Source of the DNA: an uncultured beta proteobacterium
GTDB lineage: Bacteria > Pseudomonadota > Gammaproteobacteria > Burkholderiales > SG8-41
Assembly (NCBI GenBank): GCA_902825845.1
Contig: CADECM010000046.1
Coordinates: 3,673 to 35,852 of the forward strand
DNA: 32,180 nt
Reading direction: 5' to 3'
Each line of letters opens with the position of its first letter. The first letter of the stretch is position 1. The notes below the pieces were generated by a model. The model worked only from the letters and a program-made list of their open reading frames with translations, ran no database searches and was not told the DNA's origin. Both the position numbers and the translations under genes were made by a program. This document shows, in pieces, positions 8,440 to 16,543 of the stretch.

Positions 8440-8776
8440 GTGTTCCGATAGTTTACTCTGGCAAGGCGCGCCAGTGATGTGCCTTGCGATGTGTCTCGCG
8501 GTGCTCTCATCAGACCCACAAGTGACAATACTATGAGTGAGTTTTCGCGCGTCGCTGCCGCAGTAGCCGGCGACGCAGCCAACTGCGGTTTTTAAGGATT
8601 ATAGCGCCGTGCCAAGACTGGCTGGCCGGGAAGGTGCAGATCGGAAAAAGGCGACTGGCGATATCGTGACGCCCCTGCATGATCGTATACGGATTCAGCG
8701 TGGATCATTCAGATTGTACAGCGCAATCGCCGCCGCCCACGGAAAGTCAACTTGCTGTTCAGCCACCCCCCCCAAA
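8440..8776. other. gene-free stretch of about 340 bases, no function seen
   Basis: No credible coding sequence on either strand. The stretch contains several short inverted repeats around 8550-8590 and a run of eight C at 8766-8773, but no terminator with a T run and no tRNA or riboswitch that I can recognise. It looks less GC-rich than neighbouring DNA and marks the left edge of the patch that ends near 10520. Confidence 0.4.
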
Positions 8777-8805
8777 TTGACCGCGTGACGGTTGGCGAAT
8801 ACAGT
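8777..8805 (+). promoter_or_regulatory. sigma70-type promoter for the secreted protein gene
   Basis: TTGACC (8777-8782), a 17-base spacer and TACAGT (8800-8805) form a good sigma70 promoter. Transcription would start near 8812 and leave a leader of about 90 bases before the ATG at 8904. The leader contains a ten-codon open frame starting at 8813. Confidence 0.6.
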
Positions 8806-8903
8806 AACTGCCATGAAAAGACTTGGCAGGAAATTTCTGTACTGACTGCGTGAGCCATGCAACATGCCTTGATCATGCCGTTTACAGTAGACGGAGGAAA
8901 AGC

Positions 8904-9557
8904 ATGAAATCAGTTGCCACAGCGATTTTTGTCCTGGTTTCAGTGGCCGCGCTGGCCACGAATTATACGTGCGCGGCCGAAGTATACAAAGTCAGCCTCA
9001 CTGGCAACGAGATTGAATCAGTCACATCGGGACGATCTGGCGGCGTGCGTCAGTATATTGGCGAAATCCCGGACGGCGGATTCCGCGGTGTCGAATGGCA
9101 CGAGGCGGGCGACATACCGTGCCACTTCGACAGCCACATGCGATATGTGAATAACGGCTACCACGTGGTCACCGGGAAATACTTCAACGGCTGCGGGCCG
9201 TCGAACTGGGGCAACAAGAAGTCGGTGATGCTGGACAGTGACAGCAATCTTTCACCGGGTATCTTTGTTCGCGGAGTCTCAATTTGCGACAACGACAAGG
9301 ACAACCATCGGCTCAAGGGCATAAGGCTGTATTCCGCCAAGGTCTGGGACACTAGGAAGCAAATCGACACGTTGAGCGGCTACGTCGGAGACTCCCACTC
9401 GGCGTGCAAGGCATGGAAACCCGCCGTCTACTGCGCGAGCGGAACCATCGCCACTTCTATGGTGCTTCACGTCAATCGGCAGAATGGCACACTCGGCAGT
9501 TCTTCTGATGCGGTGTGGGGGATTTCGCTGCTCTGTAGGAAGGTCGAATGGAGCTGA
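8904..9557 (+). CDS. secreted protein of unknown function, six cysteines
   Basis: A 217-aa protein with an N-terminal signal peptide (MKSVATAIFVLVSVAAL..., ending about CAAEVYK). The ATG at 8904 follows a strong GGAGG, seven bases away; earlier in-frame starts would disrupt the signal peptide. The mature part has six cysteines (in PCHF, NGCGP, ICDN, ACKA, YCAS and LLCRK), enough for three disulfides. It has short strand-like blocks such as GIRLYSAKVW, ATSMVLHVN and AVWGISLLC, which suggest an all-beta, perhaps lectin-like, fold; this is a guess from pattern only. I do not recognise the family. Its base composition looks less GC-rich than the catabolic genes, which suggests a different history. 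It converges with the DUF1294 gene. Confidence 0.75.
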   Translation: MKSVATAIFVLVSVAALATNYTCAAEVYKVSLTGNEIESVTSGRSGGVRQYIGEIPDGGFRGVEWHEAGDIPCHFDSHMRYVNNGYHVVTGKYFNGCGPSNWGNKKSVMLDSDSNLSPGIFVRGVSICDNDKDNHRLKGIRLYSAKVWDTRKQIDTLSGYVGDSHSACKAWKPAVYCASGTIATSMVLHVNRQNGTLGSSSDAVWGISLLCRKVEWS

Positions 9558-9688
9558 TAGTGGCTCGCGTAATCGTCTTATTTGTCGAAGTCGTGACTTT
9601 GACTCCGGATGGTGTCCGACTGCTATCAGGAATTTTGAACAAGTAAGACCGACCGAAAGCAGGCCTGGCCCAATGTCGAAGTGTTCAT

Positions 9689-10381
9689 TCAGTGCCGAGT
9701 TGAGTCGTGCCGGCCCTTCGGCTGAGTTGAGCGGAGAGACTGTTCCGACGTCGGCTTGAACAAATGGCCTGCTTTAACTTGTTCAAGAACTTGGCGGAAA
9801 AATGCGGCGCTTGCCGGCGAACCCATGAACCCAATTGCAAAGCAATTGAGCAGTACTGTGATCCAGAAAATTATTTGGAACGAGCGCTTGCGTGACTTGT
9901 GCCGGAACACCTGTTGCGCCAGCAGTGCACCAGGCCAGCCGCCCAGCAATGAACATAACTGCAGTTTGTTTTCAGGTGTTCGTTGTTCGCTTCGCTTCGC
10001 GGCCCGCTTGTCAAGGCCGTACAAGGTGAATGCCACGCAGCTCATTGCAGCAAAAACCCAAAACAATAACACCGGGAACCTGCCCACTTTCACGAACCAC
10101 CACAGCACCGGAAAAACGATCAGCGCGACGATTGAAAGGAGAACCCGTTTCGACATCAATACGTTCGAGACGGCGGTGAGCCCGGTGGGCCCCACATTAA
10201 CAGCGCGGCTCTTCCCATCGAGCGTTTTAGATATCTCATATGAGACAACGTGACCGACTGATGGTCGAGGCGCACCACCGACCATACTGCCGATATGAAA
10301 GAACACTTTTGTACCGCCGGACTCGGGTTCGATAAAGCCAAAACCTCGGTCATCTTTCCAATCCGCAATGCGTCCTCGCAT
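9689..10381 (-). CDS. cold-shock-domain and DUF1294 membrane protein
   Basis: A 230-aa fusion of an N-terminal cold-shock domain (about 1-65) with a C-terminal DUF1294 membrane domain (about 77-190). The nucleic-acid-binding motifs of the cold-shock domain are present: GRIADW, RGFGFI and VFFHI. The DUF1294 part has hydrophobic helices around 79-97, 102-120 and 168-186, plus the family signature YGLDKRAAKR...RTPENKLQ...LLGGWPGALLAQ...FRHKSRK. I start at the ATG at 10381 because the cold-shock domain begins there; an ATG at 10396 in frame is equally possible and neither has a clear ribosome-binding site. The hydrophilic tail after 190 is not part of the known domain. Role unknown; known proteins of this architecture are uncharacterised. 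Confidence 0.82.
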   Translation of the reverse strand: MRGRIADWKDDRGFGFIEPESGGTKVFFHIGSMVGGAPRPSVGHVVSYEISKTLDGKSRAVNVGPTGLTAVSNVLMSKRVLLSIVALIVFPVLWWFVKVGRFPVLLFWVFAAMSCVAFTLYGLDKRAAKRSEQRTPENKLQLCSLLGGWPGALLAQQVFRHKSRKRSFQIIFWITVLLNCFAIGFMGSPASAAFFRQVLEQVKAGHLFKPTSEQSLRSTQPKGRHDSTRH

Positions 10382-10520
10382 CGGCCAGTATCCCATAAAA
10401 AAATATCGCAATATCGTCCGCACGCATCTGCGGTACAACCTTTCTCAATTTGTTCGCGCACAAACAGGCTTCCCAAGGGCACCAGCTACTGATGGCGAGA
10501 CCCTCGCGCAAGCCGACTGC

Positions 10521-11477
10521 TTACACCCGCGATAGTTTCCCCCGCCGCGGCCAGCGTTCAGCCATGCGCGGCAGCACCTCTTCCACCAGCCGCCGGGTCT
10601 GCGTGTACATGTCCTCGTCGCCATCGGCCGCCGGGCGCAGAATGAACTTGCTGGCGCCATTGTCGATATAGCGGGCAATGCGCTCGACGATCGCCGCGGC
10701 ATCGCCAATCGCGAAGTGCGCGCTGGCGTCGCGGCCGGTGCGGGCCTTGTAGTGATCCATTACCCTGGTCACGCCGGGATCGTCCGCGTTGCCAAAGCGG
10801 AACGCAAACGCGGCGCCGTAGTGATCTTCGTCGATCGAACGGCCGGCCGCGGCAGTGGCTTCGCGGATCGCCGCAATCACCTGCCCGACCGTCTCGGGCG
10901 TTTCCGATCCGGCCTGCCAGCCGGTGCCGTATTTGGCGGTGCGCCGTACCGCCGCGGCCGACGAGCCGCCGATCCACATCGGCAGTTCGGCCTGCGCCGG
11001 CAGCGGTGAAATCGAGGCGTTGGTGAGCTGGAAGTGTTTACCGGCGTAGGTGAGTGTCTCGCCCTTCCACAGCCGGGCGATGATTTCCAGCGCCTCGTCG
11101 GTCTTGCGGCCGCGCGTGGTGGGGTCGAGGTGCATGGCCGCCCATTCCGGCCCGCGCGGGCTGCCGATGCCGAAGCCGGGCAGCATGCGGCCTTCGGACA
11201 GCACGTCGATGGTTGCGCACTGCTTGGCCAGCAGCAGCGGATCGCGCAGGGCTGCCCCGACGACGTTGACACCGAACTTGATGCGCCGCGTGCGGCCGGC
11301 AACCGCGGCCAGCATGGTCATGCACTCCAGCACCGGGGTGCGGCTCACCAGCCGGTCGTTCTGCCAGATCGAGTCGACGCCGCCCTGTTCGCACAGGTCG
11401 ACCCAGCGCCAGAAACCGGCGGTGGTCTGGAACGGGTATTCCATCAGGCCGATACCGGCGGCAATGGTGCGTGGCAT
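10521..11477 (-). CDS. LLM-class flavin- or F420-type oxidoreductase
   Basis: A luciferase-like TIM-barrel oxidoreductase of 318 aa, only distantly related to the two other LLM proteins of the window. Signatures are IKFGVNVVG, DVLSEGRMLPGFGIGSPRG, EALEIIARLWKGE and LPMWIGGSS. The ATG at 11477 lies four bases after the stop of the CMD-family gene and has GGAGG ten bases upstream, inside the end of that gene; the two are clearly an operon. This subgroup is often labelled F420-dependent, but most betaproteobacteria lack F420, so FMN is the likelier cofactor. Substrate unknown. Pairing with a CMD-like protein suggests oxidation of a small organic acid or lactone, which is inference. Confidence 0.82.
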   Translation of the reverse strand: MPRTIAAGIGLMEYPFQTTAGFWRWVDLCEQGGVDSIWQNDRLVSRTPVLECMTMLAAVAGRTRRIKFGVNVVGAALRDPLLLAKQCATIDVLSEGRMLPGFGIGSPRGPEWAAMHLDPTTRGRKTDEALEIIARLWKGETLTYAGKHFQLTNASISPLPAQAELPMWIGGSSAAAVRRTAKYGTGWQAGSETPETVGQVIAAIREATAAAGRSIDEDHYGAAFAFRFGNADDPGVTRVMDHYKARTGRDASAHFAIGDAAAIVERIARYIDNGASKFILRPAADGDEDMYTQTRRLVEEVLPRMAERWPRRGKLSRV

Positions 11478-11481
11478 AAGG

Positions 11482-12054
11482 TCAGTCCTCCGCGTTGGCG
11501 GGCCGCACGCCATCGGGCGGCCACGGCATGACGCCGTCTTCGAGTGGGATTTTCAGACTCCGCAACAGGATGGATGCGCAAACCCAGTTCGCGATATCGA
11601 CCACCAGCTCGACTTGCTGGCCGGGGACGGTCACGTGACGCGTGATTTCAGTCCAGGTCTGGTCGCTGATGGTCTTGCCGGCCAGTGTCTCGTCGGCGGC
11701 CTGCAGCACGGCGCGGTCCGCGGGGCTCAGCCGGTTGGATGCGCGCCAGTCGCGCACCGCCAGCACGTCCTCGGGCGGGATGCCAAGCTCCGTGCAAATG
11801 CGCCAATGCGACGTCCACTCATAGACCGAGCCCGTGACCCAGCCGATACGCATGATGATGAGTTCCCGCAGCCGGTGCGGCAGCGAATTGTTGCGAATCA
11901 GTGTCTGGATCTGGGCCGTGACCACGTTCAGCACGGTCGGGTTGTTGGCCAGCACGCGATACACCGTGCGCGTGGCGGCGGCGGGCGGCAGGCCCGCGGC
12001 CTCGATCAGCGGCGGCATCTGCGCGGCCGGCACCATTTTCACGCGTTCGGTCAT
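11482..12054 (-). CDS. carboxymuconolactone decarboxylase (CMD) family protein
   Basis: A 190-aa all-helical CMD-family protein (PF02627). The core motif is RELIIMRIGWVTGSVYEW followed by TSHWRICTELGI, where AhpD-type proteins have Cys-x-x-Cys; here the region reads YEWTSHW with His but no cysteine pair, so peroxidase activity of the AhpD kind is unlikely. True gamma-carboxymuconolactone decarboxylase (PcaC) is shorter (about 130 aa), so I do not call this pcaC. The start at 12054 has AAGG six bases upstream. It is the first gene of a two-gene operon with the LLM oxidoreductase. Many such 190-aa proteins occur next to catabolic genes, with unknown reactions. Confidence 0.8.
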   Translation of the reverse strand: MTERVKMVPAAQMPPLIEAAGLPPAAATRTVYRVLANNPTVLNVVTAQIQTLIRNNSLPHRLRELIIMRIGWVTGSVYEWTSHWRICTELGIPPEDVLAVRDWRASNRLSPADRAVLQAADETLAGKTISDQTWTEITRHVTVPGQQVELVVDIANWVCASILLRSLKIPLEDGVMPWPPDGVRPANAED

Positions 12055-12205
12055 GTTCGCCTTTCATGAGCTACCGGCTGCTTGAAGTGGCGTGAATTGT
12101 CTCGCGCCGGTCACCGCGCTGCAATACGCCAGCCGTTGTCGCTGGTTGCGATGGCGGCGCACGCCGGCAGTGCGGTGACGGATCGCTGATGCCGCACGGG
12201 TGTTA

Positions 12206-12234
12206 TTGCAGGGAAAAGTAAACACCCCTATGAT
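12206..12234 (+). promoter_or_regulatory. sigma70-type promoter for the two-TM protein
   Basis: TTGCAG (12206-12211), a 17-base spacer and TATGAT (12229-12234). Transcription would start near 12241, about 100 bases before the ATG at 12345. The spacing and both boxes are good. Confidence 0.55.
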
Positions 12235-12344
12235 TATCTTCCCGTCCGCGCGTGTGCTTGCGCACTTTGGGCCACTGCACATTCGCGCCTGCAATGCGGT
12301 GTATCCTCCTGCCCCGGCGGCATATTGTCCTTTTGAGCAAGGGT

Positions 12345-14006
12345 ATGCACAACATTATCGTGTCCGTCTTGTGCCTGGGCGCAGTCGGAATTGTCTTGGG
12401 CTACGTGATTGGCGGTGTGACGGCCGCGTTCTATGCGCTGCTGGCGCTGATTCTGCTGGGATGGTTGCCCATCCCGTTCCTCGCCATCCGCAATCGGGGA
12501 GGGGCGCGCTCCGTGGCGTCGCTGCTCAAGGACTTCGCGTACCAGGTGGACCACGTCAGACAAGCATTGGGGCGCAACCCGAAGGCGCTCGAGCTAGGCG
12601 TGCTGGCTGCGTTCGACAAGCTTCATGCGGAAATCACATCGCTGCTCAAACGCCGCAAGATACGCATCGCGCAGGTGAAACGTGAAGTGCTGAAATTTCA
12701 CGACGTCGATGAATTCATTGCGCCTCGCTGGCGGCCGCCGACCTTGAGTGAAATGGGTTACGTGCTGGCGGCTGCTGACAAATTTTCGCCGGATGCTGCA
12801 GTGCTGGCGTTATACAAATTTTCCGGAGAAGGCAGACAGCATGGCGGCACGGTATCGGACACCTACACCATCCTGAAAGAAGGTTCTTCCACATCGTTTT
12901 CTTCCGCGTTCCCGGCAAAAGTCCAGTCGCCTTACACCATTCGGTTGGCTGCCCCCGAAACGGCGGCGGTTTCCGAAGACGCCGTGCCCGCGGCGCCGGC
13001 CGAGGCGCGCGGCGCGGCGGATTCAGAGCATAACGTCGGCTACATACTCTCGCTGCTGGGACCGGTGACGCCGCTGAGCGCCCATGCGATTGACGAGAAT
13101 CTGTGCGCGCTCGCCCGCCTGCCCGCCGCTGCATCGCGGGCCGAGACGCCGCCTGCGGAAGCGGTGTGGCGAGACGTGCGGACACTGTTGACGGAGCCGA
13201 TCAGCCGCCGCGAAGCGTTCCTTGCCGCGGCAGCAACAGCCCTGCGGCAGGCGCCGCAGCTGTTCGTGTGTGCGCTGGCCGACGTCGAACACGCGCCCGG
13301 CGCCGTCGCCGGGGAGGAACCGTCATCGCTGGCCGCGCTCGCCGCGTTGCTTGAGCCCGCGGACGCCGCGTCGCGCCTGGCGCTGCTCGATGTCATGCGG
13401 CGTTTCGAGGATTTGACGCGCGCGCTGCAAAGCGTGCCGGCGCAACAACCGATCGCCAATCCCGGCTGCGCGTATGTCGACGCCCGCGGCGCCGAAGCAG
13501 ACGCCGGGCTGCTGAAACGAATTGCGCAGCTGACCGCCGCTGGCGCTTTGCCTGCGCGAGGGCCCTCTGTGCATGTCGTCACGAATCTGACGCAAGGTGA
13601 ATTTGAGGCGCGGTTGGCCGGCTATGGCGAATTGGATCCGGGCGGCGACGGACAGGCGGTGATCGATACGTTGCTCGGCGGATTGGACGCACAGGTATTG
13701 GCGCTGCATACCGTTACCCACCGCTATGCGCTCAAGGCGCAGGACGTTCTTGGTGCCGCGCCGCGCCGTCTGCTCATCCTCTCCGTCGATCTCGCCCTGG
13801 TGGATATGGAGGGCATGGCGTCCGGAATTCAGTATCTGCTGTGGACGCTGAGTGGCCGAACGCTCAGGGTGGACGAGGCCCGACTGCACGAATTGCGCGC
13901 CGCTGCGCTGCAGATCGGCGCACACGCATGGCAAGCGTCATTCAATCCGGACACGGCAGCAGGACGAGGTGTCGCCTGCCATTACGATGTGACGGTGTCC
14001 GCTTGA
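12345..14006 (+). CDS. unknown membrane-anchored protein with two N-terminal TM helices
   Basis: A 553-aa protein that I do not recognise. The first 50 residues form two hydrophobic helices (IIVSVLCLGAVGIVLGYVIG and AFYALLALILLGWLPIPFLA), so it is membrane anchored. A helical, charged segment follows (about 55-130, rich in Lys, Arg and Leu), then a region with YKFSGEG and TYTILKEGSSTS. The second half is Ala-rich and probably helical, and ends with a section rich in strand pattern (RRLLILSVDLALVDMEGMASGI). A linker around 210-235 is Ala/Pro/Glu-rich. The ATG at 12345 is chosen because it starts the TM region, though the AAGGG is only one base from it; an ATG at 12294 in the same frame is possible. 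It is a single gene with its own promoter, converging with the oxygenase gene. Confidence 0.7.
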   Translation: MHNIIVSVLCLGAVGIVLGYVIGGVTAAFYALLALILLGWLPIPFLAIRNRGGARSVASLLKDFAYQVDHVRQALGRNPKALELGVLAAFDKLHAEITSLLKRRKIRIAQVKREVLKFHDVDEFIAPRWRPPTLSEMGYVLAAADKFSPDAAVLALYKFSGEGRQHGGTVSDTYTILKEGSSTSFSSAFPAKVQSPYTIRLAAPETAAVSEDAVPAAPAEARGAADSEHNVGYILSLLGPVTPLSAHAIDENLCALARLPAAASRAETPPAEAVWRDVRTLLTEPISRREAFLAAAATALRQAPQLFVCALADVEHAPGAVAGEEPSSLAALAALLEPADAASRLALLDVMRRFEDLTRALQSVPAQQPIANPGCAYVDARGAEADAGLLKRIAQLTAAGALPARGPSVHVVTNLTQGEFEARLAGYGELDPGGDGQAVIDTLLGGLDAQVLALHTVTHRYALKAQDVLGAAPRRLLILSVDLALVDMEGMASGIQYLLWTLSGRTLRVDEARLHELRAAALQIGAHAWQASFNPDTAAGRGVACHYDVTVSA

Positions 14007-14024
14007 GGTCTCGTCTAAAAATAG

Positions 14025-14047
14025 TTAATAAAATCAAACAGTTACAG
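14025..14047 (+). repeat. dispersed AT-rich motif, copy D
   Basis: The copy with core TAAAATCAAACAGTTAC overlaps the last codons and the stop codon of the Rieske oxygenase gene, which is on the opposite strand. It is the most diverged copy. Confidence 0.65.
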
Positions 14048-15332
14048 GATCCGTGCCGAGCGCTGGAAACAAGCCGTGGCGGGCGTGATCCTTGAACGCC
14101 TGATCCTTCGGCAGCAGCAGCGAGCAGGAGCGCACGTGCTGGTCTTTGGGGTCCAGCCCGGGCAGCGCCTTGCCCTCGCGATTGGCCTGCGCGCTTTGTT
14201 GGAGCAGCCGCCGCATCATGACGATGCCGCGGTCGGTCGGGCAGAGGTTTTCCAGCGTGCGGTCCTGCACCGTGCCCATCGATTCCTGTAGCGACGCATC
14301 CTGCATCGCGATGCCTTCCACGCCGGAGTAGTGCACGCCTGTCTTTTGCGCCGCGCGGTCGATCAGGTAATCGTTGCCGCGGTTGGCCAGCGGAACGAAG
14401 GTGCCGGGCACGTATTTGACGTGGATGCCTTTGCCGTCTTTCATGGCGTTGACTTCGGCTTCGGACAGATCGCGGCGCGGATGATAGTTGAAACTCCACG
14501 CCCAGCAGTTGGCGTCATCAATCGGCACCCACATGTGCCCGCCCAGCGGGTGTCCCGCGCGCGGCGGGATGATGGTGTGCATGGGCATGATGTAGGGCGT
14601 GATGCGCCAGTAGTACTGATCGTTGTCGGCATTGCGCCGCGCGCCGATCAGCAGGCCGCCGGGGAAATCGGCCACCTCGAAGAACGGCATGCGGTCTTTT
14701 TCGTTGTACTCGTTGCCCTTGCTGCCGACGAACAGGGGATCGGTTTTCAGCGCGCCGCCATGCAGGAAACTGACATGGGAAGAATCGATGCCACCTTCGA
14801 TTGCCTGCAGGTAATTGCATTCCTGCAGCCGCTTGGACACATAGCGCTGGCGCGGCGACACCTGCGTCCATTCCAGTGCGGGCGACGCCGGCTTCAGCTC
14901 GGATGGGCCCATGTAGGTCCAGATCACGCCGCCGACTTCGATGCACGGATAAGATTTCAACTTGATGCGTTTGCACATGGGACCCTTGCCACCATCTGCG
15001 CCTTCGCCTTCCGAGGGCAGGTCGGTGCACTGACCGGTGACATCGTACTTCCAGCCGTGGTACGGGCAGCGCAGACCGGATTCTTCATTGCGTCCGAACC
15101 ACAGCGACACGCCGCGATGCGCACAGAATTCGTCGATCAGTCCCAGCCGGTTTTGCGTGTCGCGAAAGGCGATCATGCGCTCGCCCAGCAACTTGACACG
15201 CACCGGCGGGCAATCCGGCTCCGGCAGCTCCCACCCGTGCAGTGCCGGCAGCCAGTAGCGGCGGAACAGGTCGCCCAGCAGCGTGCCAGGGCCGGTTTGG
15301 GTGAGGGTGTCGTTTTCCTGCTGCGTCATCAT
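14034..15332 (-). CDS. Rieske non-heme iron oxygenase, phthalate 4,5-dioxygenase-like alpha subunit
   Basis: The oxygenase component of a ring-hydroxylating dioxygenase, 432 aa. The Rieske [2Fe-2S] ligands are Cys70, His72, Cys89 and His92 (CAHRG and CPYHGWK). The mononuclear iron site is seen in EGGIDSSHVSFLH, with Asp183, His186 and His191. The opening (TQTGPGT, LFRRYWLPAL, ELPEPDCPPVRV, LIDEFCAHRG) matches the single-subunit phthalate 4,5-dioxygenase group (Pht3/OphA2) rather than the terephthalate type with a beta subunit. The start at 15332 follows AAGGTGA. It is divergent from the PdxA-like dehydrogenase with 98 bases between. The needed FMN/[2Fe-2S] reductase is not in the window. An aromatic carboxylate is the probable substrate; which one is not proven. 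Confidence 0.87.
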   Translation of the reverse strand: MMTQQENDTLTQTGPGTLLGDLFRRYWLPALHGWELPEPDCPPVRVKLLGERMIAFRDTQNRLGLIDEFCAHRGVSLWFGRNEESGLRCPYHGWKYDVTGQCTDLPSEGEGADGGKGPMCKRIKLKSYPCIEVGGVIWTYMGPSELKPASPALEWTQVSPRQRYVSKRLQECNYLQAIEGGIDSSHVSFLHGGALKTDPLFVGSKGNEYNEKDRMPFFEVADFPGGLLIGARRNADNDQYYWRITPYIMPMHTIIPPRAGHPLGGHMWVPIDDANCWAWSFNYHPRRDLSEAEVNAMKDGKGIHVKYVPGTFVPLANRGNDYLIDRAAQKTGVHYSGVEGIAMQDASLQESMGTVQDRTLENLCPTDRGIVMMRRLLQQSAQANREGKALPGLDPKDQHVRSCSLLLPKDQAFKDHARHGLFPALGTDPVTV

Positions 15333-15430
15333 GGCGAATCACCTTCGTTCGTTTGCGGCATTGTGAGCGGGATTCTATACCCGCTGGCACGCCGATTCGC
15401 TACAGTACGACTATCAACCTGGAGGCGTGA

Positions 15431-16414
15431 ATGTCCACATCGATACTTCCCCGCATTGCGCTGGCACTGGGCGATCCCGCCGGCATCGGTCCGGAAATCG
15501 TGCTCAAGGCCGCGCTCGACCCTGAGGTGCAGGCGCTGTGCCGGCCAGTGCTGTATGGCGACCGCGGCGTGTTGCAAACCCACGCCGCGGCCTGCGGGCT
15601 GCTGTCTGAAGTGCAGGGCGGCGCGTTCGATCTGGTGGCGCTTCCGCAGTTCAAAGCCGGCGAACTCAACATCGGCGAACTTGCCGCCGCCCACGGCACG
15701 GCGGCCCTCGACAGCGCGCGTGCCGCCATCGAGGCGGCGCTGCGCGGCGAGGTGGCGGCAGTGGTGGCCGCGCCGATGACCGAAACGGCGATCAAGATGG
15801 CGGGTATCGACTTCGATGGTTACCCGTCGTTCGTCGCGCGCTGTACCGGCACGCCGGTGGAAGATGCGTTCCTGATGATCTGCTTTGATCGTGACGGACG
15901 TGAACTGCGCATCGTGCACACCACGCTGCACGTGAGCCTGCGCCGTGCCATCGAACTGGTTACCCGCGAACGCGTGCTGCATTCGATACGCGCGGCGCAC
16001 GCGGCACTGCAGCGCATCGGCATTGCCGCGCCACGCATCGCCGTGTCGGGGTTGAACCCGCATGCCAGCGAAGGCGGCCTGTTTGGCGATGATGAGCGGC
16101 TGGTGATCGAGCCCGCGATCGGCGATGCGCGGGCGCAGGGGATTGACGCCGACGGCCCGTTCGGCGCCGATACGATATTCCACAAGCCCGGCTATGATGC
16201 CTGCGTGGTGATGACGCACGATCAGGGTCATGTGGCGGCGAAGTCGCTGGCCATCGACCGCACCGCGGGACTCACCATCGGCACGCCGATTCTGTTTTCG
16301 TCAGTGGCGCATGGCAGTGCGTACGACATTGCCGGTCAGAACAAGGCGAGTCCAAGGGCGGTGATCGAGGCGGTGCGCCGGTTGGCGGGCGCGAGTGTTG
16401 AGAAGTCCGTATGA
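15431..16414 (+). CDS. PdxA-family dehydrogenase (PdxA2/TphB-like)
   Basis: A 327-aa metal- and NAD-dependent dehydrogenase of the PdxA family, which oxidises and decarboxylates hydroxy acids. Signatures: ALGDPAGIGPEI at the start, AAPMTETAIKMAG with FDGYPSF, GLNPHASEGGLFG, DTIFHKPGYDACVVMTHDQGH and AHGSAYDIAG. Metal ligands are probably His167, His211 and His263. The HDQGH form and the context favour a catabolic member over vitamin B6 synthesis. In terephthalate degradation TphB, of this family, converts the dihydrodiol to protocatechuate. The gene is divergent from the Rieske oxygenase and close to pcaHG, which supports such a role; this remains inference. The start has GGAGG six bases upstream. 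A TACAGT -10 box at 15401-15406 lies ahead, without a clear -35. Confidence 0.82.
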   Translation: MSTSILPRIALALGDPAGIGPEIVLKAALDPEVQALCRPVLYGDRGVLQTHAAACGLLSEVQGGAFDLVALPQFKAGELNIGELAAAHGTAALDSARAAIEAALRGEVAAVVAAPMTETAIKMAGIDFDGYPSFVARCTGTPVEDAFLMICFDRDGRELRIVHTTLHVSLRRAIELVTRERVLHSIRAAHAALQRIGIAAPRIAVSGLNPHASEGGLFGDDERLVIEPAIGDARAQGIDADGPFGADTIFHKPGYDACVVMTHDQGHVAAKSLAIDRTAGLTIGTPILFSSVAHGSAYDIAGQNKASPRAVIEAVRRLAGASVEKSV

Positions 16415-16454
16415 CGTGTTTCGACAAGTCATTCGGGTTCGGTGCGAGTTCCAT

Positions 16455-16530
16455 TCAAACCGTCATTACCGCGCAGGCGGAAAGCCGTAACACAATTGCC
16501 GCGGGCGACGACGTATGGATTCCCGCTCCA
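16455..16530. repeat. decayed REP-like dispersed repeat
   Basis: The stretch reads cgtcattaccgcgcaggcgg and, about 40 bases on, tatggattcccgct. This resembles an interrupted or decayed form of the cgtcattcccgcg / gcgggaatcca repeats that are frequent in betaproteobacterial intergenic regions. It lies between the convergent PdxA-like and Bug genes. Only pattern similarity supports this. Confidence 0.35.
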
Positions 16531-16543
16531 TGGCTGTCATGCT

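Noticed and set aside
11482..12054. Calling the CMD-family gene pcaC
   Set aside because: It is longer than PcaC, is not in the pca operon and differs at the core motif.
14331..15779. A 482-codon open frame on the plus strand opposite the Rieske oxygenase
   Set aside because: The product is Arg/His-rich without any domain, typical of the antisense of a GC-rich gene; the minus strand encodes a clear Rieske protein.
15431..16414. Housekeeping pdxA of vitamin B6 synthesis
   Set aside because: Context beside a Rieske oxygenase and pcaHG, and the HDQGH variant, favour a catabolic PdxA2/TphB-like member; not excluded outright.
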